A stretch of 64,000 nucleotides of DNA from Cypionkella aquatica (GTDB lineage Bacteria; Pseudomonadota; Alphaproteobacteria; Rhodobacterales; Rhodobacteraceae), in assembly GCF_030161095.1 (NCBI RefSeq), contig NZ_BSPP01000021.1, positions 28,773 to 92,772 of the forward strand. The letters are read 5' to 3'. Positions 25,222 through 33,226 of this stretch are shown in pieces (positions within the stretch are counted from its first letter, which is position 1; each line of letters begins with the position of its first letter). The position numbers and the translations under genes were made by a program. The notes under the pieces were generated by a model. It searched no databases. It was not told the origin of the DNA and saw only the letters and a list, made by a program, of their open reading frames with translations.

Positions 25222-26139
25222 CTAAGCCCGCTGGGTCCGCCCGGCCAACGGCCAATGCCACCCCGCCAGCAGCCGCGACCAGCGCGGATCGCGCCGCTCG
25301 GGCAACGCACGCTGCAAAGCCTCGACCGGTAAACTGCCATCCAGAATGGCGCGATACAGCCCCAAGGCCCCCGGCCGCAAATAGGGCGACCAATGGCTGA
25401 TCCGCGCCGGGGCGCTGGGCAGATCATGCCCCAACCGCGCCAGCGCCGCCAAAGTTGCGGGCTGGTCCAATTGCACATCCAGCCAATTCACCGGCGTGTT
25501 GCACAAGCCTTGCCCAATCGCAGTATCAAGGCCAGCACCGCCCAGCCACTCGAACAGGAAATCAAACAGATCATTCTCGCGCGTGGTGACGTTGACCACC
25601 TGCACCGCCCGCCCGGCAGCCGACCCCATCGCGCGCAACGCAGGCCGCCGCGTCTCGGCCCCGGCCAGCAGGATCATCCGCCGCAGATCGCCGGGTGCCG
25701 CATGGGGCAGGGCGGCCAGCGCAACCCTTGCCCCCAGACTATGCCCCACCACATCAAACGCCCGCCCCTGATCAAGACTTTGCACCAAAGCCGCCAGCTC
25801 CGCCAAAGCCCGCCCCGCCCGCCCTGCCCGCAGGCAAGCGCCGTGAAAGCCGCCGCGCGCGGGCCAGCCAAAGCCAATCGCCAAAGCCCGCCCGCCGCTG
25901 AGCCCCAGATGCCGCGGCCACGAAATCGCCGTCCAATCCTGTGCAGGCGGCTGCATCGAGAAAATATGCCGATGCGGGCAATTGCCGCCGCGCGCGCCCG
26001 GCGCAAAGCGATAGCCGTGGATCATCACCACCACCGGCGCAGCCCGCGGCAAATCCGCGAGCGCCCGCGCCAAAGCCGCGCGATCGACCCGCAACCCTGT
26101 GCCGTCCATATCGACGCGCAATACCGCCTGATCCGGCAT
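25222..26139 (-). CDS. Alpha/beta hydrolase-fold protein
   Basis: The 305-residue protein has VVVMIHGYRFAPG near residue 40 (oxyanion-hole HG) and the nucleophile elbow VVGHSLGARVALAAL near 135, supporting a serine hydrolase fold. Later acidic and His residues (TTRENDLFDFL, RISHWSPYL) could complete the triad. There is no signal peptide, so it is probably cytosolic. The set resembles lipase- or esterase-like proteins of unknown substrate. Convergent with the YciB-like gene and 81 nt downstream of an unknown gene on the same strand. Confidence 0.75.
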   Translation of the reverse strand: MPDQAVLRVDMDGTGLRVDRAALARALADLPRAAPVVVMIHGYRFAPGARGGNCPHRHIFSMQPPAQDWTAISWPRHLGLSGGRALAIGFGWPARGGFHGACLRAGRAGRALAELAALVQSLDQGRAFDVVGHSLGARVALAALPHAAPGDLRRMILLAGAETRRPALRAMGSAAGRAVQVVNVTTRENDLFDFLFEWLGGAGLDTAIGQGLCNTPVNWLDVQLDQPATLAALARLGHDLPSAPARISHWSPYLRPGALGLYRAILDGSLPVEALQRALPERRDPRWSRLLAGWHWPLAGRTQRA

Positions 26140-26220
26140 GACCCCGCCCCCTTGTGACGCCCAAAAGCTGGCACAAGGCTACAACAAAGCGATGAACGGC
26201 GGGTTACAGCAGCGTAACGG

Positions 26221-26940
26221 CTACTTTTTCTTCCAGAACTCCATCAGATCAAACTGGAACATCACCGTGGTCGGTTTTGCCCCGGCACTTAGAAACGACG
26301 ATTCCGCCTCAACCGTCAGGCCGCGCACCGGCAGCGGCACCGTCACCCCCGCGCCCTGATCCAGCAGCTTGATCTTGTAGCCATCCAAGCCCGGCACCGG
26401 CAGCCATTTGTCCTTGATCAGCCCGAAGGCCATCTGCCGGGTGTCGCGCACCGCCAAGATCGGCCCCAGCATCCCCGCCGCCACCACGACCGAGCTGGTC
26501 ACGATGATCGCCTTTTCGCCGGTCGGAGCGGCCTTCCACTCACCCTTGAACACCCCCCATTGCCGCTTGGCCTCGGCCTGCACGATGCCAACCTGCCGCT
26601 GAACGATCTCCAGCTTGTAGACCGCATCCAGCACATCCTTGGCCTCACCGGCATGCGGCACGGCTGGCCCCGGATTGGGCAGGGCGGGCGGCGTCGGCGC
26701 AGGCCCCGGCACCGCCCAAGCGGGGGCAGCCCCCGGCACCGGACCAGCCGCAGGGGGCCGCAAGCCAGTCTGGAACATCGGCACCAGCAGCTCCCATTTC
26801 GGCGACAACATTGCCTCCATCCAAGCCCGCGCCGCCATCTTCGCCTCGATCTCGGCGATCATCGCCTGCACTTCGGGCGACAGGGTCAGCTTTTGGTTCA
26901 TAAGATTGATCGGCTTTGGCTGATATCCAAATCCAGACAT
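26221..26940 (-). CDS. Unrecognised protein with a Pro-rich linker and one hydrophobic segment
   Basis: I do not recognise this 239-residue protein. It starts MSGFGYQPKPINLMNQKLTL, has a helical part (SPEVQAMIAEIEAKMAARAW), a long Pro/Ala/Gly linker (about 62-95), then KLEIVQRQVGIVQAEAKRQW, a hydrophobic stretch (KAIIVTSSVVVAAGMLGPIL, about 143-162) and a probable beta-rich end (GLTVEAESSFLSAGAKPTTV) closing on WKKK. No signal peptide. The design could suit a membrane-interacting or secreted-complex component, but nothing proves it. Confidence 0.6.
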   Translation of the reverse strand: MSGFGYQPKPINLMNQKLTLSPEVQAMIAEIEAKMAARAWMEAMLSPKWELLVPMFQTGLRPPAAGPVPGAAPAWAVPGPAPTPPALPNPGPAVPHAGEAKDVLDAVYKLEIVQRQVGIVQAEAKRQWGVFKGEWKAAPTGEKAIIVTSSVVVAAGMLGPILAVRDTRQMAFGLIKDKWLPVPGLDGYKIKLLDQGAGVTVPLPVRGLTVEAESSFLSAGAKPTTVMFQFDLMEFWKKK

Positions 26941-27025
26941 AACAGTGCCTCGTTCAAAAAATTGCGCTAATCCGCACAGCCTACGCCATTTTCACGCGCT
27001 TTGGCGCAAATTCCGCAGCCCGGCG

Positions 27026-27054
27026 TTGACCTCGGCGCATCGCCGCGCTAATCA
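27026..27054 (+). promoter_or_regulatory. Sigma-70-type promoter of metZ
   Basis: TTGACC at 27026-27031 and TAATCA at 27049-27054 are 17 nt apart, an optimal spacing. Transcription would start near 27060, at the foot of the riboswitch. Confidence 0.6.
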
Positions 27055-27057
27055 ACC

Positions 27058-27112
27058 GCCGTGGTGCTTTATTCCGAATTGCGGGCCACGTTAAAAATCC
27101 GCTAAAAAGGGT
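27058..27112 (+). promoter_or_regulatory. SAM-II riboswitch
   Basis: The stretch carries the SAM-II (metA motif) pattern: GTGG at 27061-27064 pairs with CCAC, an ATTGCGGGCCACGTTAAA block spans 27078-27095, and GCTAAAAAGGG at 27101-27111 supplies the pseudoknot strand. SAM-II binds S-adenosylmethionine and switches off methionine genes in alphaproteobacteria. It is followed by a hairpin with a U-run before metZ. High confidence in the family; the mechanism is read from position. Confidence 0.93.
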
Positions 27113-27124
27113 CAGGGTCATCCG

Positions 27125-27158
27125 CCCCGAAGCCCTTAGGTTTCGGGGTTTTTCTTTT
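27125..27158 (+). terminator. Rho-independent terminator in the metZ leader
   Basis: CCCCGAA at 27125-27131 pairs with TTCGGGG at 27142-27148 and is followed by TTTTTCTTTT. It sits between the SAM-II aptamer and the metZ ribosome-binding site (GGAGGG), suggesting transcriptional control. Confidence 0.75.
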
Positions 27159-27175
27159 GCCCGGAGGGCCTTACC

Positions 27176-28357
27176 ATGACCAACGACTGGAAAACGCGCA
27201 CCAAACTGGTGCATGAAGGCTCGCGCCGCAGCCAATATGGCGAGATGGCCGAGGCGATCTACCTGACCCAAGGCTTCGTCTATCCCACCGCAGAATCCGC
27301 CGAAGAGCGCTTTATCAAGGCTGGCGAGGATGAATTCATCTACGCCCGCTATGGCAACCCGACGACGCGGATGTTTGAAGAACGTATCGCGGCGCTGGAA
27401 GGCACCGAAGACGCTTTCGCCACCGCATCCGGCATGGCCGCCGTCAATGGCGCTTTGACAGCCTTGCTGCGCGCGGGCGATCATGTGGTGTCGTCGCGCG
27501 CGCTGTTCGGCTCGTGCCTTTACATCCTTGAAGAGGTGCTGACCCGCTACGGCGTCAATGTCACCTTCGTCGATGGCGCAGACCTTGACCAATGGCGCGC
27601 AGCCGTCACCCCCGCCACCAAAGCGGTGTTTTTTGAAAGCATGTCGAACCCGACGCTAGAGCTGGTCGATATCACCGAAGTGTCGAAAATCGCCCATGCG
27701 GTTGGGGCTTTGGTGATCGTCGACAACGTCTTTGCGACGCCAGTGTTCAGCCGCGCGGTAGAACAAGGTGCCGATGTGGTGGTCTATTCCACCACCAAAC
27801 ACATCGACGGGCAGGGCCGCGCCTTGGGCGGTGTGATCTGCGGCACCCGTGAGTTTATCCGCAAAGTGGCCGAGCCCTATCTCAAGCACACCGGGGCCGC
27901 GATGAGTCCGTTCACCGCATGGATCATGCTGAACGGAATGGCGACGTTGGATCTGCGCTGCCGGGCCATGGCAGAATCTGCGCTGAAAATCGCCGAAGTG
28001 CTGTCGGGCGACGACCGTATCTCAAAGGTGATCTTCCCGGCCCTAGCCTCTCACCCGCAACACGCGCTTGCGATGGCGCAGATGGGCTCGGGGGGCACCT
28101 TGGTGACCTTCGATATCAAAGGCGGCAAGGAAGCCGCGTTCAAATTCTGCAACGCGCTGGAAATCATCAAGATCTCCAACAACTTGGGCGATGCAAAGTC
28201 GATTGCCACCCATCCCGCCACCACCACCCACCAGCGCCTGCCGCAACCGCAAAAAGACGCTTTGGGCATCACACCCGGGCTGATCCGGCTGTCTGTGGGC
28301 TTGGAGGATGTCGGCGATCTGATCCACGATCTGCAAAACGCTTTGTCTGCGATCTGA
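27176..28357 (+). CDS. metZ: O-succinylhomoserine sulfhydrylase
   Basis: MetZ makes homocysteine from O-succinylhomoserine and sulfide, with PLP. The 393-residue protein is a Cys/Met metabolism PLP enzyme: YARYGNPTTRMFEERIAALE near 60, ATASGMAAVNGAL (phosphate pocket), VDNVFATP, and the PLP lysine in VVYSTTKHIDGQG at about 207. The family split between MetZ and MetB/MetY is inferred from overall sequence; MetZ is the usual alphaproteobacterial gene. It is under the SAM-II riboswitch, with GGAGGG before the start. lysC and thrC in this window share the aspartate pathway. Confidence 0.93.
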   Translation: MTNDWKTRTKLVHEGSRRSQYGEMAEAIYLTQGFVYPTAESAEERFIKAGEDEFIYARYGNPTTRMFEERIAALEGTEDAFATASGMAAVNGALTALLRAGDHVVSSRALFGSCLYILEEVLTRYGVNVTFVDGADLDQWRAAVTPATKAVFFESMSNPTLELVDITEVSKIAHAVGALVIVDNVFATPVFSRAVEQGADVVVYSTTKHIDGQGRALGGVICGTREFIRKVAEPYLKHTGAAMSPFTAWIMLNGMATLDLRCRAMAESALKIAEVLSGDDRISKVIFPALASHPQHALAMAQMGSGGTLVTFDIKGGKEAAFKFCNALEIIKISNNLGDAKSIATHPATTTHQRLPQPQKDALGITPGLIRLSVGLEDVGDLIHDLQNALSAI

Positions 28358-28360
28358 AAT

Positions 28361-28386
28361 ACGGGGGGCACCACGGTGCCCCCCGT
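28361..28386. terminator. GC hairpin after metZ
   Basis: ACGGGGGGCACC is exactly inverted as GGTGCCCCCCGT around 2 nt, directly after the metZ stop. There is no U-tract, so termination is only probable. Confidence 0.5.
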
Positions 28387-28522
28387 GCCCCCCACGGCGC
28401 TGAAAACCGCGGGCATTCTCGATCCAATGTCGGCTTTGATGCGTATTTCTTCGGTCAGGCTTTGGAAATTGCGGCAACCCCCGCTATATCCTAATTCTGC
28501 GACCAACGTGGGGAGCGCTGCG

Positions 28523-29611
28523 ATGAATATTCATATGACGGATCTAGACGTAAAACCGGGCCGTGCCGATGCCGAAGCGGCTTTGGCGACGCTGCGCGCA
28601 TGGGCACAGCGCGCGACCGAGGCCGAGATTGCGGACCTCGCCCCCGGTGCAGGGGCTTTGATCGGTCAAAGCTATCCGGTGTTGTCGCGCAGCTATCCCA
28701 CCGATTTCGTGGTGACAGACGCCTATAAAGACTCGATGCCCGATCTGCAAAACGGCCCTGCCAGCCTGATCGTCGGGGCCAAACAGGTGATCCAGCATGT
28801 CGGGATTTCCAACTTTCGCCTGCCGATCCGCTACCGGACCCGCCATAATGGCCCGGTGACGCTGGAAACCTCGGTCACTGGCACCGTGTCCTTGGAAGCC
28901 GAGAAAAAAGGCATCAACATGAGCCGCATCATGCGCTCGTTCTATGCCCATTCCGAGCGTGAGTTTTCGTATCAGGTGATCGAACATGCGTTGGAAGATT
29001 ACCTGAAAGACCTTGGCAGTTTTGACGCCCGTATCCAGATGCGGTTTTCCTTCCCGGTCAAGGTGGAGAGCCTGCGCTCGGGTCTGTCCGGCTGGCAATA
29101 CTATGATATCGCTTTGGAATTGGTGGACAAAGCCGGGGTGCGCAAGCGCCTGATGCATCTGGATTTCGTCTATTCCAGCACCTGCCCCTGCAGTCTGGAG
29201 CTGTCTGAACACGCCCGCCAAACCCGTGGTCAGCTGGCAACGCCACATTCGCAACGCTCTGTCGCGCGGATTTCGGTGGAGCTTTCGGGCGACAAATGCC
29301 TGTGGTTTGAAGACCTGATCGCATTGGCGCGCGCCGCCGTGCCGACCGAGACGCAAGTGATGGTGAAACGCGAGGATGAGCAAGCCTTTGCCGAGCTGAA
29401 CGCCGCCAATCCGATCTTTGTCGAAGACGCCGCGCGCAGTTTCTGTCAGGCCCTGCAGCAAGACCCCCGCATCGGCGATTTCCGCATCGTCGCCAGCCAT
29501 CAGGAAAGCCTGCACAGCCATGACGCGGTGTCGGTGCTGACCGAGGGCGCTACGTTTGCCGCCGACAGTCTGGACCCAAAGCTGTTCGCCAGCCTCTATC
29601 ACGTTGGATAA
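28523..29611 (+). CDS. folE2: GTP cyclohydrolase I, type IB
   Basis: FolE2 turns GTP into 7,8-dihydroneopterin triphosphate, the first step of folate synthesis, with a metal-flexible site unlike zinc-dependent FolE. The 362-residue protein has the family segments QHVGISNFRLPIRYRTRHNG, YAHSEREFSYQVIEHAL and FVYSSTCPCSLELSEHA (catalytic Cys region), then ATPHSQRSVARISVEL. ATG 28523 was chosen because longer starts read as non-protein. folB and folP lie 10 kb away and continue the pathway. In some bacteria folE2 is under Zur control; I see no clear Zur box here. Confidence 0.93.
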   Translation: MNIHMTDLDVKPGRADAEAALATLRAWAQRATEAEIADLAPGAGALIGQSYPVLSRSYPTDFVVTDAYKDSMPDLQNGPASLIVGAKQVIQHVGISNFRLPIRYRTRHNGPVTLETSVTGTVSLEAEKKGINMSRIMRSFYAHSEREFSYQVIEHALEDYLKDLGSFDARIQMRFSFPVKVESLRSGLSGWQYYDIALELVDKAGVRKRLMHLDFVYSSTCPCSLELSEHARQTRGQLATPHSQRSVARISVELSGDKCLWFEDLIALARAAVPTETQVMVKREDEQAFAELNAANPIFVEDAARSFCQALQQDPRIGDFRIVASHQESLHSHDAVSVLTEGATFAADSLDPKLFASLYHVG

Positions 29612-29649
29612 AGCGCTGGGGTGACCCCCCGGCCCGACGCTTGCAAAAA

Positions 29650-29686
29650 CAATGCCGCAAACTGGGAAGTCCGGTTTGCGGCATTG
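29650..29686 (+). terminator. Terminator of folE2
   Basis: A 13-bp stem, CAATGCCGCAAAC with GTTTGCGGCATTG, closes an 11-nt loop and is followed by CTGTTTTC. It begins 38 nt after the stop. Confidence 0.8.
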
Positions 29687-29700
29687 CTGTTTTCAAGAAT

Positions 29701-29780
29701 GAGTATTTTCAAAAGAGCAAATCTTCAATGGCGCGCTCTTGGTCATCCTCTCTGCAAAAATATCCCCGCCGGAGGCTTCA
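29701..29780. repeat. Composite dispersed repeat (GAGTATTTTC arm and AAATATCCCCGCCGGAGGC core)
   Basis: GAGTATTTTCAAAAGAGCAA (29701-29720) is related to the arm at 19822. Then CATCCTCTCTGCAAAAATAT (29744-29763) leads into CCCCGCCGGAGGCTTC, as at 48195-48228 and 48250-48283. It looks like two repeat families joined. Confidence 0.6.
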
Positions 29781-29864
29781 ACAGATCATCCGGTGCCGCG
29801 CCGCAAAGATGAACAATCCGTTAACGACCCATTGATAACCCATTGATCTTCCACGCGCGGAATT

Positions 29865-29882
29865 TTGTCCACGCGTGGACAA
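29865..29882. repeat. 18-bp perfect palindrome TTGTCCACGCGTGGACAA
   Basis: The palindrome lies 7 nt beyond the stop of the protease-like gene. Its core GTCCACGCGTGGAC recurs within a 22-bp palindrome at 42674-42695, just after glmM. Confidence 0.6.
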
Positions 29883-29888
29883 GGCCAG

Positions 29889-31664
29889 CTATTCCCAACA
29901 AGACACCAGCACTGTCATCCCCAAACCTGCGGTATTCAAGGCGTCGGGCGTGGCAAGGTCGCTAGAGTTGGCCTGCGTGACGCTGACCCCCACTGCCGTC
30001 AAAGCCTGCGCGATCATCCCGGCCTGCGCCGCAAATGCCACCCCATCCGGCAGCAGTTTCGCGCCCTTGACAGCAGGCGGCAGCAGCATGCCCAGCACCG
30101 CCCCGGTGCCGTCCAGCACTGGCCCGCCCGCATCGCCCGGCAAGACCGGGGCGGCCAGCCGCGACAACCCGGCTTCGCCATTCAGGCCCTTTTCTTCTTC
30201 CAGTGTGCCAAAGGTCAGCACCGGAGCGGGCAGTTTATTCTCGTAGGAATAGCCCGCAATCGCCACTTCCGAGCCAAGCCGCGCTTGCCCTGCGTGAAAC
30301 AGCGCAAAGGCAGGCGGTGCAAGGGCGGTTTTCGGTTGCAAGATCGCAACCCCGGTGGCCGCATCTTGGGCCACCACTTGCGCCTCGGTGTCGTGATCCA
30401 GCGTCACGCGGCCACATTGCGCCACGGCCTCGACCGTGGTGACCACCGTGCCTTTGGCATCCACATAAAAGCCCGAACGCGACAGTTTCGGCAGCGTGAC
30501 TTCCATCCCCGCCAACAAGCCCGAGCGCGTTGCCGCATCCATCGGCACCAAGCCGGGGTCCAAGGCTTTATCGCCGACGCCGCGGAAGCTGGATTTTAGC
30601 GCCGGCAAGATTCGGCTCATCCGTTCAGCATCCGCCGGGTTCCACACCACCAGATAGCCCTTCACCATGCCGTTCTTGGTCTCGGCATAGGCATAGCTTT
30701 GCACCTTGGCAGAGCTGGCATTGATCACGAAACTAGTCTCGGATTTGCTGCGCTCGCCCTGTGCGGGCACCACTTCCAGCGTTTGCAGGATGTCATAAAG
30801 CCCCGACAGGCTGTCTTGATTGCCGGGTTCGGAAATCAGGATCACCTTCAGCCCCGATCCGGCTTTTTCGTTGTAATGCACGAAAGGCGGCTCGTAATGG
30901 TCGAACTGCACCAGCGCCAGCGGCAGGGTGATCTCAATGCCCGCCTCGGGTTCCGACACTGAAGCAAAGCCGAACTCGGCCTGATCGGCGCGGTAATTGG
31001 TCCCCAAAGCCAAGCGCTGTTTGGTGGTCAGCACGCCGGTTGGCTCAAAGCCATTGGCCTCTTGCCAAGCGGCCATTGAATTGCGGGTGCCGGGGCCAAA
31101 AGCGCCGTCGATGCCGCCGTCATAAAAGCCATACCACGCCATCGCAGTTTGCAGCGCTTTGCGCTCATCCGCCGACAGCGCCGCTTCCGAGGCCTTGGCC
31201 TCGCGCGGGGTTTCTTCGGCGGGCATCACCTCGATCACCGGGGCGACGGGTTCCAGCGCGGGATCGACGACCATAAGATCGCCCGCCGGGTCAGTCAGCG
31301 GATCAACCAGCGGATCAACCAGAATCTGCCCGGCAATCGTGCCCACGGGCCAGAATTGCTGGCGATGTGTGCTGCTGTCGGTGATAAAGCTGTCGCCAGG
31401 GATCGCACCACTGCGGCGCAGATCGTTCAGCGCGCCTGCGGCCGCTTCGGGCGTGTAGGGGCCCAGCACGATGCCATACCAGCCCTCGGCAATCTGAAAG
31501 CCCGCGACATTCGGGAACTGGCCCGCATAGTCACGCGCCCGCGCTTCGGCTTCGCTTAAGGACGGTTGCGCTTCGATCTGCAACCACGCTTGTTCCTGTG
31601 CCAAAGCTGCCCGCGCAAACCCAAGCACCGCCAACAGCGCCAGCACAACCATCCGAAATCTCAT
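29889..31664 (-). CDS. Secreted PG-binding protein with a trypsin-like domain lacking its catalytic residues
   Basis: The 591-residue precursor has a signal peptide (MRFRMVVLALLAVLGFARAA), an N-terminal SPOR-like part, a Pro/Asp/Val-rich linker, a peptidoglycan-binding domain (ALQTAMAWYGFYDGGIDGAF, about 165-215), a middle domain and a C-terminal trypsin-like domain. The usual His (GxVVTNAH) reads VVTTVEAVAQC, the usual Asp/Leu/Ala block reads QDAATGVAILQ, and the usual GDSGGP reads GDAGGP (near 508). All three triad positions thus seem lost. A wall-bound pseudoprotease is the best reading. Start 31664 is preferred over 31682 because of the GGACGG upstream. Confidence 0.75.
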   Translation of the reverse strand: MRFRMVVLALLAVLGFARAALAQEQAWLQIEAQPSLSEAEARARDYAGQFPNVAGFQIAEGWYGIVLGPYTPEAAAGALNDLRRSGAIPGDSFITDSSTHRQQFWPVGTIAGQILVDPLVDPLTDPAGDLMVVDPALEPVAPVIEVMPAEETPREAKASEAALSADERKALQTAMAWYGFYDGGIDGAFGPGTRNSMAAWQEANGFEPTGVLTTKQRLALGTNYRADQAEFGFASVSEPEAGIEITLPLALVQFDHYEPPFVHYNEKAGSGLKVILISEPGNQDSLSGLYDILQTLEVVPAQGERSKSETSFVINASSAKVQSYAYAETKNGMVKGYLVVWNPADAERMSRILPALKSSFRGVGDKALDPGLVPMDAATRSGLLAGMEVTLPKLSRSGFYVDAKGTVVTTVEAVAQCGRVTLDHDTEAQVVAQDAATGVAILQPKTALAPPAFALFHAGQARLGSEVAIAGYSYENKLPAPVLTFGTLEEEKGLNGEAGLSRLAAPVLPGDAGGPVLDGTGAVLGMLLPPAVKGAKLLPDGVAFAAQAGMIAQALTAVGVSVTQANSSDLATPDALNTAGLGMTVLVSCWE

Positions 31665-31817
31665 AGAACCGTCCAATCTCATCTATCGCAGCGCATATCC
31701 CGGCGAACCTAGCAGAGCATGCCCCAGATGCACGCGCTTTCCGCCGCAAATCCAAGCCCTGCATTGACCCTTGGCTGCCTCTTGCCTATGGAGTGGCAAC
31801 ATTTCAAGAGGTCCGTC

Positions 31818-32756
31818 ATGGCTGATGCCCCCAAAGCCCCCCGCAGCTTTCAGGAAATCATCCTGCGTTTGCAGAATTACTGGGCAGCCCAAGGCTGCGC
31901 GGTGTTGCAGCCCTATGATATGGAGGTTGGCGCCGGCACCTTTCATCCGGCCACCACCCTGCGTTCGTTGGGGTCAAAGCCTTGGGCCGCCGCCTATGTG
32001 CAACCCTCGCGCCGCCCCACGGATGGCCGCTATGGGGAAAACCCCAACCGCCTGCAGCACTATTATCAATATCAGGTGATCATCAAACCTTCGCCGCCGA
32101 ACCTGCAGGATCTGTATCTTGGCTCACTGGCCGCGATCGGCATTGATGCCAGCCTGCACGATATCCGCTTTGTCGAGGATGATTGGGAATCCCCCACCCT
32201 CGGCGCTTGGGGCTTGGGGTGGGAGATCTGGTGTGACGGCATGGAAGTGTCGCAGTTCACCTATTTCCAGCAAGTCGGCGGCCATGATTGCAAACCCGTC
32301 TCGGGTGAGTTGACCTATGGCCTTGAACGCCTTGCGATGTATGTGTTGGGCGTCGATCACGTCATGGACATGCCGTTCAATGACCCATCTTCACCGATCC
32401 CGCTGACCTACGGCGACATCTTCCGGCAGACCGAGGAAGAATATTCCCGCCACAATTTCGACGGTGCCGATACCGCGCAACTTTTGCGCCATTTCGAGGA
32501 TGCCGAGGCCGAATGTCAGCGCCTGCTGGATTTCCCGCCGCTCGATCCGAAATCCGGCAAGACCATCATCATGGCCCACCCGGCCTATGACCAGACCATC
32601 AAAGCCTCTCACCTGTTCAACCTTTTGGATGCGCGCGGCGTGATTTCCGTGACCGAACGGCAAGCCTATATTGGCCGCGTCCGCGCTTTGGCCAAGAAAT
32701 GCGCCGATGCCTTCCGCCTGACCCCGGCGGGCCAAGATGCAGAGGTTGCACAGTGA
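31818..32756 (+). CDS. glyQ: Glycine--tRNA ligase alpha subunit
   Basis: GlyQ is the catalytic subunit of the bacterial alpha2beta2 glycyl-tRNA synthetase. The 312-residue protein has [20 protein letters not shown], the class II motif region [20 protein letters not shown] and the family block [19 protein letters not shown]. Length is typical (about 300). The start at 31818 gives [13 protein letters not shown]. Its stop overlaps by 4 nt the GTG of the next small gene, and glyS follows that, so the three are one operon. Confidence 0.96.
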   Translation: MADAPKAPRSFQEIILRLQNYWAAQGCAVLQPYDMEVGAGTFHPATTLRSLGSKPWAAAYVQPSRRPTDGRYGENPNRLQHYYQYQVIIKPSPPNLQDLYLGSLAAIGIDASLHDIRFVEDDWESPTLGAWGLGWEIWCDGMEVSQFTYFQQVGGHDCKPVSGELTYGLERLAMYVLGVDHVMDMPFNDPSSPIPLTYGDIFRQTEEEYSRHNFDGADTAQLLRHFEDAEAECQRLLDFPPLDPKSGKTIIMAHPAYDQTIKASHLFNLLDARGVISVTERQAYIGRVRALAKKCADAFRLTPAGQDAEVAQ

Positions 32757-33226
32757 ATGGCAAATACATCGCAGGTTTCATCGTGATCACCGCAGCCATC
32801 GCAGGCGTCGCCATGTATTGGCTGCAGGAATACGCCTATTACACCCCGGCCTCTTTCCAAAAGGGCGCGGAGATCGAGCTGACCCTGATCGAATCCGGCC
32901 AACCGGAGCCGATCATAGTGGACGGCATCGAAGGCATCACCGCAGACTCCTCCCCGCTGCGCTTCCGCGCCTGCTTTCACACCCCGCTGTCCCAAGCCAT
33001 GCTGACCGAAACCTACAAGCTGTACGAAAAGCCCGTGCCGCTGATCGCGCCGACATGGTTCAGCTGCTTTGACGCCACCAAAATCGGCGAAGCTTTGGAA
33101 AAGGGCGAGGCCATCGCCTTCCTGTCCCAAGCCAATATCGCCCCCGAAATCGACCGCGTTGTTGCGGTTTTCCCCGATGGCCGCGCCTATGCGTGGCACC
33201 AGCTTTCTGCTGAAGCGGAGCAATAA
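32753..33226 (+). CDS. DUF6446-like small membrane protein between glyQ and glyS
   Basis: The 157-residue product has an N-terminal membrane segment ([20 protein letters not shown]) and a soluble domain ([40 protein letters not shown]), with two cysteines. Its GTG overlaps the glyQ stop as GTGA, and the glyS ATG follows its own stop with no gap, so translation is tightly coupled. This insertion between the two synthetase genes is typical of Rhodobacterales; I recall the family as DUF6446 but am not certain of the number. Function unknown; the soluble part would lie in the periplasm. Confidence 0.7.
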   Translation: MNGKYIAGFIVITAAIAGVAMYWLQEYAYYTPASFQKGAEIELTLIESGQPEPIIVDGIEGITADSSPLRFRACFHTPLSQAMLTETYKLYEKPVPLIAPTWFSCFDATKIGEALEKGEAIAFLSQANIAPEIDRVVAVFPDGRAYAWHQLSAEAEQ

